Shown one piece after another: positions 56,994-64,000 of a stretch of 64,000 nt of DNA. The notes under the pieces were generated by a model, which had not been told where the DNA came from, ran no database searches, and saw only the letters and a program-made list of their open reading frames with translations. Source of the DNA: Quillaja saponaria (Eukaryota > Streptophyta > Magnoliopsida > Fabales > Quillajaceae); NCBI GenBank assembly GCA_029379385.1, contig CM055606.1, forward strand, positions 17,075,142 to 17,139,141, read 5' to 3'. The position numbers and the translations under genes were made by a program. Numbering within the stretch: position 1 is the first letter of the stretch; each line of letters begins with the position of its first letter.

Positions 56994-57900
56994 ATGTCGG
57001 TGCATCCATGCTTAGCTACTAGCTAGCTAGGCTTATGTATGTAGCTTTAGTTTGTGTTAATTTGAAATAATTGCTGTGATATTCAGCAACATGTTACGTA
57101 CCTAGTAGATTTGTTTTTGTACAAGGAATTAGTAGCTTGCTGTTGAAAAGTAATGAGCTTGCTAATATTCCCTTTACCTTTTATTATGTTATGTGTAATC
57201 TACAGTTTCAGTGTAATTCGCTATACATCGGCATTACTGCTATATATTTCGAGTTTGAACTTAATTTAAACTAGTATGTTAAATTTTGAATTGACGGATT
57301 GAACTGCTATCCAAGTGATAATTTAAATCATAAACAATATGGGTCTGTTGACTAAAAATGATTTGGTATTTTGGTATTTAAATGGATTAGAGCAATCTGC
57401 CATTAAACCCAATTGAAAATCGGAACTAAAAACCCAAAACGCATCTTACATGATCAAAATGCACCGATTAGCAATAATTTACAGTTCACAAAAAAAAAAA
57501 ATAATAATAATAATAATTTGATTCTAATTAACAGGATTAATATATCAATTGAATGTATTTAGAATTTTTATTTTTGTTAGTTTTTAACCACTATAAAACA
57601 CCAGCATATCGCTAATACAATGATTGTAAGTGAGATTATATTTACAAAATTATTTGTTCAATCATCGTTTCAACTTGTAAAAATATTACTTTAATTTTAA
57701 TATTATATTGCTTGATTTTTTATGTTTTGATTAAAAAAACACATAATCTTAGTGGGATAATTAGGTTTCAGCATACATATGCAGTGGAAATTGGTAAGTT
57801 CGAACATATGAAGGAGGAAGATTCCTCAACCTCAACAATATATGTACAATACATGTTTTTCTTAAAGTCTTGCTATTATTTCCATTGCTAGCAAGACTCG
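56994..57900. other. D4 3' UTR and flank
   Basis: D-type 3' flank (CTACTAGCTAGCTAGG, TTCAGCAACATGTTACG). From about 57363 it is repeated at 61573 on, as the left part of the B-C duplication unit. An (AAT)n run lies near 57500-57517. Confidence 0.6.
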
Positions 57901-57914
57901 CACAACCCTCCTCC

Positions 57915-57958
57915 TCTATATAAGAAGCCACCGCACAAAACCCCCAAGGTCCGACTGA
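57915..57958 (+). pseudogene. Tail remnant of a proline-rich gene, copy 1
   Basis: TATAAGAAGCCACCGCACAA then AACCCCCAAGGTCCGACTGA aligns with the end of D3 (AAGAAGCC...CCACACAAACCCCCAACTGCCAACTGA). It is 3'-terminal coding sequence of a D-type gene without the rest. Confidence 0.5.
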
Positions 57959-58299
57959 ATTTATTGGTGGTGTCTGAAGGGAATATGCCTTAGGACAAAT
58001 TTTTAATCGGATTGCATATGTATAAATTAATCCGAGTATTATTAACGATGCATGCCACATGTTTTGTCATTGGAGCAACCCCTTTTTACAAAGACTTATG
58101 AGTTGCAATTTTTCAACGAGACCCCTCAAAGTCTTCATCTATATCTTTAAGATCAGGAAGGAAATATGCCTGAAGTACCATTTAAGACAATAAATGAAGT
58201 AGAAAATTGAAATATTGGAACAAAAAATGCAGCACCTAGTGACTTGGTCAGGCCAATCACTTTTCCTTTCTTATATGCAAAATAAAAGGAACATTATTA

Positions 58300-58559
58300 T
58301 ATTTCTTTTTTTCTTTTTTGGTAAAGCTAATATATATATATATATTGAAATCCACGTTATTAATTACACACCCACCTAATTTGACTTGGTTTCCATTCTA
58401 AATACGGTATCTTGGTTTTTTAATAAATTTAATTAGTTGAATTGAACTCTGTGCTGCCACATAGGGTGTGCATATGCATGGCCCAGCTAGCTAACCATAG
58501 CTAACTTATTATTATAAATTTATGCTCATTGATAGTGTCTTCCACAATCACAAGCCCAA
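58300..58559 (+). promoter_or_regulatory. Promoter of B1
   Basis: TATAAAT at 58513-58519 lies 41 bp before the ATG, in a region nearly identical to the B2 promoter (GGGTGTGCATATGCATGGCC, TAGCTAACTTATTATTATAA). TGCATATGCATG is a palindrome containing RY-type sequence. Confidence 0.6.
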
Positions 58560-58871
58560 ATGGTTTCCTCACCCTTGCTCTTATTGTTCCTTGGGGTGGT
58601 GGTTCTCACAATTCCGACGCTTTTTCAATGCAAGCCACCAGCTCCAACCGACGAAGACCCTTTACTAGAGAAAAAACCTGCTCATGTTGAGAAGCCATGG
58701 CCACCAGGCCAGCCTTTGGCATCATCAGAGCACTATAAGCCACCAATCCACACGCAACCGGTGTACAAACCACCAATCCACAAGTTGACACCAAATGAGA
58801 AGCCACTGCAAGAGAAAAAACCTCCGACATATTTAAAACCAGTACCTAGGCTTAAGCCACCAAAACCCTAA
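58560..58871 (+). CDS. B1: small secreted proline-rich protein
   Basis: Encodes 103 aa. A hydrophobic signal peptide covers about residues 1-24 (MVSSPLLLLFLGVVVLTIPT, FQC). The mature part is Lys/Pro-rich and less repetitive than the E and D proteins. It contains TDEDPLLEKKPAHVEKPWPP, GQPLASSEHYKPP, two PPIH units (YKPPIHTQP, YKPPIHK) and KPVPRLKPPKP. The motif DPLLEKKP..EKPWPPG.PLASS is shared with the C genes, so B and C are diverged duplicates. Function unknown; an extracellular structural or peptide-precursor role is possible. Confidence 0.82.
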   Translation: MVSSPLLLLFLGVVVLTIPTLFQCKPPAPTDEDPLLEKKPAHVEKPWPPGQPLASSEHYKPPIHTQPVYKPPIHKLTPNEKPLQEKKPPTYLKPVPRLKPPKP

Positions 58872-59235
58872 TTATTGTCACCATCACCCATGATAGAATA
58901 TAGTCATGCATGTAATTATTAACAACTAAAATAAGTGATGTAACACCCACATAATGCAGTCTATCCTTAGTTTATAGTTTGTGTCATCTATAAGACTACT
59001 TCTTGTTCCTAATAATCATATTGCGTAAGAGATTAGAATATATTAATCTGTTTCACTTTAGATGATAATTGGCACGTTTTTTAATATAGTTGACAAGATG
59101 AAAAGCATTTGGGCTTAAGCCCGTTCCAATTTCAACCAGCCCAGACTCAAATCCTGATGATGCTTGCTGAGGATAAAATCTCCGGTCCTTCTCTCACAGT
59201 CCTACTCATTAACTTCAACTAATCTCTTTCTCTTA
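58872..59235. other. B1 3' UTR and flank
   Basis: Matches 62789-63160 after B2. No gene seen. Confidence 0.5.
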
Positions 59236-59476
59236 GTAGGGCTCATTTGATGTATTATATAGGATTGGATAATATAAGATCCTACCAGTATATATTAAAC
59301 AAAATAATTATATTGATGTGTTATCATTTCTCTTCTTAATTTACAATAATATATAAGAAGAGATCAACAATATGTAAAAATCTATATTATCAAGTTATAG
59401 TTAAATAATATATAAAAATTAACTAATTAAATTTATATTATCCTGTTTTTTTTTAATAAGATGAGTCAAACGGCTC
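59236..59476. mobile_element. Tourist/PIF-like MITE, about 240 bp
   Basis: The left end GTAGGGCTCATTTGA and the right end, inverted, GAGCCGTTTGACTCATC pair partly. TTA flanks both sides (59233-59235 and 59477-59479), the usual target duplication for this class. A degraded copy is at about 63158-63400 in the second unit. Confidence 0.5.
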
Positions 59477-59699
59477 TTATCAGTAAAACAAATATAGCTG
59501 AAAAGTCTTTTTTCTTCTCTTTTTTTTTTATATAATTTATCATTTAAGAATCAATATCATATCTTATGTATAAGTCTGCCAAATGAGTTTCTTTTTTCTT
59601 TTTGGCCAAAACCTGCAATCAAACGCTCCTTTCAGGCGACATTGACACTTTTGGTTGCTAACTTTTGAAATTAAGAGATATATTAATTGATTAGCTAAA

Positions 59700-59978
59700 C
59701 TTTTGAAAGATAGCATATTAGGTAGAAATAAAGAGATGAAAATATGTCGGCCGCCGCTGTACCAAAAGAAAGAAAGATGAAAGTGACCTTAAGCAGCACT
59801 ACTTTCACACGTAACTAAATTTCTTCGAAGTCCAGAAAACCAGATCAGTTTGACAAGATTTATAATTAAGTAACACCTACCAAACTCAAAATAATATAAA
59901 TGCATTAGATTGATTCATATGCTGCCAGATAGCCCTTGCACAATATTGCTTATGTTTTGGACAATCACAAGCTCAAAT
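59700..59978 (+). promoter_or_regulatory. Promoter of C1, lacking the proximal TATA box found in C2
   Basis: Compared with the C2 promoter, the 19 bp between AGCCCT and TGCACAATATTGC are missing, and they include the TATAAATA of C2. The nearest TATAAA is at 59895-59900, 79 bp before the ATG. CGGCCGCC near 59749 and TCACACGTAACT (an ACGT core) near 59806 are shared with C2. Confidence 0.55.
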
Positions 59979-60299
59979 ATGGCTTCCAAATTATTGCTAG
60001 TGTTATTTCTTTCGGTTGTAGTTCTCACAAGTACTCGAGCACTTCCTAATCAATACAAACCATCAACCAAAGACCCCCTAGTAGAGAAAAAACCGGCTCG
60101 TCTGGAGGATTCATGGCCTCCAGGCCGACCTTTGGCATCGTCAAGCTATGAGAATGAAAAGAAAATACCAGTTCTACCTCCAAGAGTTGTGAGACCCCCA
60201 CCAAGACAGCCACCAACTCTACCTCCAAGAGTTGTGAGACCCCCACCTAGGCGGCCACCGACTCTACCACCAAGAGTTGTGAGACCTCCACATAGCTAG
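59979..60299 (+). CDS. C1: small secreted proline/arginine-rich protein
   Basis: Encodes 106 aa. Signal peptide of about 21 residues (MASKLLLVLFLSVVVLTSTR, A). The mature part begins LPNQYKPSTKDPLVEKKPAR and shares WPPGRPLASS with B1. It ends in three near-identical units, LPPRVVRPPPRQPPT, LPPRVVRPPPRRPPT and LPPRVVRPPHS, a strongly basic repeat unlike the other families. The upstream in-frame ATGs at 59910, 59919 and 59952 would place extra residues before the signal peptide; ATG 59979 is the one conserved in C2. Confidence 0.82.
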   Translation: MASKLLLVLFLSVVVLTSTRALPNQYKPSTKDPLVEKKPARLEDSWPPGRPLASSSYENEKKIPVLPPRVVRPPPRQPPTLPPRVVRPPPRRPPTLPPRVVRPPHS

Positions 60300-60633
60300 A
60301 CACAGAGATCACCCATAATCAATTTATATATCTCAGCTAGCAACGAAATAAGATAATTGTCACCCTAGCATGCTCTATATATATAATGTTACTGCTTAGG
60401 AATTTCCATGGCTTTCTATCTCATTAATTCCAGACCTTTGTACTTCTATGTGCCTTGCAATTAATATATTCAATAAATAAAACAACTTTGATGAAATAAG
60501 AGTTATGTGTTTGTGTTGACTAATTCATGCATATGCATGCTTAACCATAAATTATGTTTGCTGATGATGATTTTATGTTTTTTTAAGTTTCAGTTTGTTC
60601 ATAGGAACAGTAATTGGGATGTCCATAAATTGG

Positions 60634-60670
<37 letters not shown>

Positions 60671-61080
60671 AATGATTCTATGAGATTTGTGAGATCATCC
60701 TTTGTTTTTGCAGAGCTAGCTGGCTTTTTAACAATTCAAAACAAAATTCGATGAGAAGACCAAAACAAAACTTTTCAATACTGTAAATTGAATGTGGTTC
60801 GGGTAGAGATTTTAGAAATGAATGATCAGCTATTCCATTTGTGCTTTCAACATGCATGCGACGCAAATCTATGGTTTCTGTGTTTCCATAGGATACCAAT
60901 TGCTTCTTGTAAAGGAAAATATGTACATAATAATAATAATCAAATACAATCTTTTTTGAAGAAATATATATTACATTTTGATATTAATAACGCTTCAAAA
61001 ATTTATTTTGCGTGAGCTCAAACTCTCTAATTCAGTCAAGTTATATATCTTGAATACACGTGACATTAAAATCTCTCAAT
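60300..61080. other. C1 3' UTR and flank, with long poly(A)
   Basis: AATAAATAAA near 60472 is a likely poly(A) signal. A run of 30 A lies at 60638-60667. The open frames at 60678-60899 (minus) and 60788-61015 (plus) overlap and have no recognisable domain. Confidence 0.5.
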
Positions 61081-61084
61081 AGCC

Positions 61085-61245
61085 AACAACGAGTTGGTTC
61101 AACAATAAATTCATCCTCCTCGCTACAAAAAGTTTGGATTCAAAACCCATAGACTGGGGTTGATGAACATTCAATTTGGCCCTATTCTAGGATTAGCGTA
61201 ACTTAGCTACTCCCTATTTTTTCTTCACCCAAAAAAAAAAAAAAA
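61085..61245 (+). mobile_element. tRNA-derived SINE
   Basis: GAGTTGGTTCAACAAT (A-box-like) and GTTTGGATTCAAAACCC (B-box-like) about 40 bp apart. A poly(A) tail lies at 61231-61245. It falls between the two B-C units. Confidence 0.5.
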
Positions 61246-61792
61246 TTAACAATTCACATTTACTTTGGGCTCACTGTGAGTGATGGACTTTAGTTAGATT
61301 GAAGTCATACAACTAGTCCATTGAATAAAAGACCAAGAGCCCAAAAGTCCCAAGATTTAATTTGGTTTTATATTTATAAATTAAATTAAATTCCTTGCTC
61401 AAGAGTCAAGAGATAAAGTCTGAGGTTTTATTACGTTTATAAACCCCTAATTTGTTGGAGATCACCACTAAACTACCTCAGGTACTGATAATCATCTACA
61501 ACCAGTAACACTTGCATTTAGGAATTCTGACAAATTAGCTTCCTCCACATACTCGTACAAACACTTTCATTTTGGTATATTGGTATTTAAATGGATTAGA
61601 GCAATCTGCCATTAAACCCAAATGAAAATCCGAATAAAAACCCAAAACGCATCTTACATGATCAAAATGATCCGATTAGCAATAATTAACAGTCCACAAG
61701 AAAAAAAAAATTTAATATATGTACAGTATATATTTTTTCTTAAATTCTTGCTATTATTTTCATTGCTAGCAAGACTAGCACAATCCTCCTCC

Positions 61793-61836
61793 TCTATACA
61801 AGAAGCCACCTCACAAAACCCCAAAGGTCCAACTGA
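61793..61836 (+). pseudogene. Tail remnant of a proline-rich gene, copy 2
   Basis: TATACAAGAAGCCACCTCAC then AAAACCCCAAAGGTCCAACTGA is the partner of 57915-57958. In the 61622-61861 open frame this segment is read in a different frame after a Leu-rich stretch (LLLFSLLARLAQ). Copy 1 has a stop in that frame, so that frame is not accepted as a gene. Confidence 0.45.
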
Positions 61837-62229
61837 ATTATTGGTGGTGCCTGGTGCTTAGCTTATAAAATATTATTGTGAATTGTTTGAATTTTTAATT
61901 TTAGGATAAATTTGTATTCAAATTGAATATGTATAAATTAATCCAAATATTAGTAACTATGCATATGACATGACATGCCTTGTCCTTGTAGCAACCCCTT
62001 TTACAGAGACTTGTGAGTCGCAATTTTTCAACGAGAGCCCCTGAAGTCTTCGTCTATATCTTTATCTCTTTGAAATTAAGATCAGGAAGGCAATATGCCT
62101 GAAGTACCAAGTAAGACAATAAATGAAGTAGAAAATTGAAGTATTGGATGACGAAATATGCAGCACCTAGTGAGTTGGTCACAATTACTTTTATTTTCTT
62201 AAATGCAAAATAAAAGGAACATTAATATA

Positions 62230-62473
62230 TATCTTCCTTTCTTTTTTGGTAAAGCTAATATATATATATATATAAATTTCAAAATCCACCTAATTTGACT
62301 TGGTTTCAATTCTAAATATAGTACATTTGCTTTTTAATAAAATAAATTAATTGAATTGAACTCTGTACTGCCACATAGGGTGTGCATATGCATGGCCTAG
62401 CTAGCTAACTGTAGCTAACTTATTATTATAAATTTATGCTCACTGATAGTGTCTTCAACACTCACAAGCCCAA
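62230..62473 (+). promoter_or_regulatory. Promoter of B2
   Basis: TATAAAT at 62427-62433 lies 41 bp before the ATG. Nearly identical to the B1 promoter. Confidence 0.6.
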
Positions 62474-62788
62474 ATGGCTTCCTCATCCTTGCTCTTATTG
62501 TTTCTTGGGGTGGTGGTTCTCACAATTCCGACGCTTTTTCAATGCAAGACACCAGCTTTAACCGATGAAGACCCTTTACTAGAGAAAAAGCCTCCTCATC
62601 TTGAGAAGCCATGGCCACAGCCAGGCCGGCCTTTGGCATCATCAGAGTACTATAAGTCGCCAATCCACACACAACCGGTGTACAAACCACCAATCCACAA
62701 GTCGACACCAATTGAGAAGCCACTGCAAGAGAAAAAGCCTCCGATCGCTTTAAAACCAGTACCTAGGCGTAAGCCACCAAGACCCTAG
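62474..62788 (+). CDS. B2: small secreted proline-rich protein
   Basis: Encodes 104 aa; paralogue of B1 with the same signal peptide and motif order (TDEDPLLEKKPPHLEKPW, QPGRPLASSEYYKSPIHTQP, VYKPPIHKSTP, KPVPRRKPPRP). It differs by one inserted residue (PWPQPG versus PWPPG) and scattered substitutions, with the frame fully kept, so it is probably functional. Function unknown. Confidence 0.82.
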   Translation: MASSSLLLLFLGVVVLTIPTLFQCKTPALTDEDPLLEKKPPHLEKPWPQPGRPLASSEYYKSPIHTQPVYKPPIHKSTPIEKPLQEKKPPIALKPVPRRKPPRP

Positions 62789-63480
62789 TTATGGTCACCA
62801 TCACCATGATCGAGTATAGTCATGCATGTATTAGCAACTAAAATAAGTGATGTACCCTCACATAATGCAGTCTGTCTTAATTTCTAGCTGGTGTGTCATC
62901 TATAAGACTACTTGTTTAATTTCTAGTTGGTGTGTCATCTGTAAGACTACTTGTTGCTCCTAATAATAATATTGCGCAAGAGATTACTATATTAATTTGT
63001 TTCACTTCAGATGATAATAGGCACGTTTTTAATATAGTTAACAAGATGAAAAGCATTTGGGCTTAGGAATCAAATAGCTGTGATGCTTGCTGAGGAATAA
63101 ATCCTCAGTTCTCCTCTCACCGTCTTACTCATTAACTTCAAGTGATCTCTTTCTCTTAATAGGGCTCATTTAGCCTATTATATAGGATTGGATAATATAA
63201 TATCATACAAGGATTAAACAATATAATTTTATTTTGGTATCATTTTTCTTCCTAACTTATAGCAATGCTATAAGGAGATTTATAATATAAATCTATATTA
63301 CCTTGTTATATATAAATAATGTATAAAAATTAATTAAATAATTTTATATTATTTTATTATTCTTATACGATGTTTCAAATAAATTTTTGAAAATAAAAAT
63401 AAATAGAGCTAAAGAATCAATATCATATGATTCATATCTTATGTATAAGTCTACCATATGAGTTACCTGTTCTTTTTTCC
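62789..63480. other. B2 3' UTR and flank
   Basis: A direct repeat of about 52 bp (TAATTTCTAG, GGTGTGTCATCTRTAAGACTAC) lies at 62878-62955. The degraded MITE lies at about 63158-63400. No gene. Confidence 0.5.
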
Positions 63481-63599
63481 TTTTGGCCAAAACCTGCAAT
63501 CAAACGCTCCTTTCAGGCGACATTGACACTTGTGGTTGCTAACTTTTGAAATTAAGAGATATATTAATTGATTAGCTAAACTTTTGAAAGATAAAATAT

Positions 63600-63862
63600 T
63601 AAGTAGAAATAAAGAGATGAAAATATGTCGGCCGCCCCTGTACCAAAAAAAAGAAAGATGAAAGTGACCTTAAGCAGCACTACTTTCACACGTAACTAAA
63701 TTTCTTCAAAGTCCTGAAAATCAGATCAGTTTGACAAGATTTATAATTAAGTAACACCTACCAAACTCAATAATATAAATCATATGCTGCCAGATAGCCC
63801 TAATTACTAGTATAAATACATGCACAATATTGCTTATGTTTTGGACAATCACAAGCTCAAAT
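63600..63862 (+). promoter_or_regulatory. Promoter of C2
   Basis: TATAAATA at 63811-63818 lies 44 bp before the ATG, a normal distance. C1 has lost this segment. Confidence 0.6.
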
Positions 63863-64000
63863 ATGGCTTCCAAATCATTGCTGGTGTTATTTCTTTGGGT
63901 TGTAGTTCTCACAAGTACTCGAGCACTTTCTGATCAATACAAACCATCAACCAAAGACCCCCTAGTGGAGAAAAAACCTCCTCATCTGGAGAAGCCATGG
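63863..64000 (+). CDS. C2: small secreted proline-rich protein, 5' part only
   Basis: The first 46 codons are in the window and the frame is open at the edge. Signal peptide MASKSLLVLFLWVVVLTSTR, A; then LSDQYKPSTKDPLVEKKPPH and LEKPW. The mature start is closer to B-type (PPHLEKPW) than C1 (PARLEDSW) is. The C-terminal repeat cannot be seen. Confidence 0.8.
   Translation, partial: MASKSLLVLFLWVVVLTSTRALSDQYKPSTKDPLVEKKPPHLEKPW

Larger units (their letters stand above)
57363..61560 (+). repeat. B-C duplication unit 1 (about 4.2 kb)
   Basis: The order D-type flank, PRP tail remnant, B gene, MITE, C gene is repeated from 61573 to the window end. Anchors are TGGATTAGAGCAATCTGCCA (57382 and 61593), AGAAGCCACC..CACAAAACC, the B and C coding regions, and CGGCCGCC near 59749 and 63630. 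Confidence 0.8.
61573..64000 (+). repeat. B-C duplication unit 2 (runs past the window end)
   Basis: Counterpart of 57363-59979 on, in the same order and orientation. It contains a D-type flank piece, a PRP tail remnant, B2, a degraded MITE and the start of C2. Confidence 0.8.

Noticed and set aside
60638..60667. 30-nt poly(A) run as evidence for a retrogene or SINE end
   Set aside because: No A/B box or reverse-transcribed gene lies upstream and no target duplication was found. It may be a microsatellite.
61622..61861. 79-codon frame with a Leu-rich stretch (LLLFSLLARLAQ) that looks like a signal peptide
   Set aside because: The paralogous copy at 57840-57975 has a stop in this frame, and the segment aligns with a D-gene tail in another frame, so it is probably debris.

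Overview
The window is nuclear DNA of a flowering plant, probably a eudicot and possibly a woody rosid. The basis is AT-rich intergenic DNA, short intronless genes with plant TATA boxes and AATAAA signals, tRNA-derived SINEs, copia and PIF/Harbinger remnants, and secreted proline-rich proteins of the PRP/ENOD2-like class. Species cannot be fixed from sequence alone. No rRNA, tRNA, CRISPR or bacterial feature was seen.

The window is a tandem cluster of genes for small secreted proline-rich cell-wall proteins, all on the + strand. Three families are present. The E family (signal peptide MSPK..., acidic linker EEEKSQLEQEAATLDGKP alternating with YHKPP/YYKPP repeats) has five genes: E1 273-782, E2 13574-14020, E3 23760-24365, E4 28327-28992, E5 42261-43232. 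The D family (mature N-terminus DYHKPPYHHKPP) has two intact genes, D1 32348-32857 and D3 52006-52662; one frameshifted gene, D4 56561-56993; and one deleted copy, D2, around 46090-49900. A third group of short proteins forms B-C pairs at the right end: B1 58560-58871, C1 59979-60299, B2 62474-62788, and C2 from 63863 running off the window.

Layout. 1-10.4 kb and 13.3-23.3 kb are two copies of one duplication unit, each about 6.2-6.6 kb once later insertions are removed. A long TG...CA element with 5-bp target duplications sits in each at a different place (4343-8554 in unit 1, 14916-18312 in unit 2). The other unit keeps the empty site in both cases, so these insertions postdate the duplication. 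23.5-32.9 kb holds E3, E4 and D1. 33-42 kb is gene-free: broken copies of E-type intergenic DNA around a roughly 170-bp satellite array. E5 is at 42.3 kb. 45.9-50.4 kb is a graveyard: a D copy reduced to promoter-distal sequence plus its last codons with a PIF/Harbinger transposon at the junction, then an E copy whose promoter is joined to its 3' UTR with the coding region missing. D3, a small LTR element, D4 and two B-C repeat units follow.

The cluster shows gene birth and death by unequal exchange at several scales: KPP pentapeptides, linker modules, E-D gene pairs and multi-kb units. The clearest unexpected signal is a shared frameshift. All five E genes stop at TGA while a conserved C-terminal tail continues in the +1 frame. 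Comparison with D3, which still reads that tail in frame, points to one ancestral 5-nt deletion.
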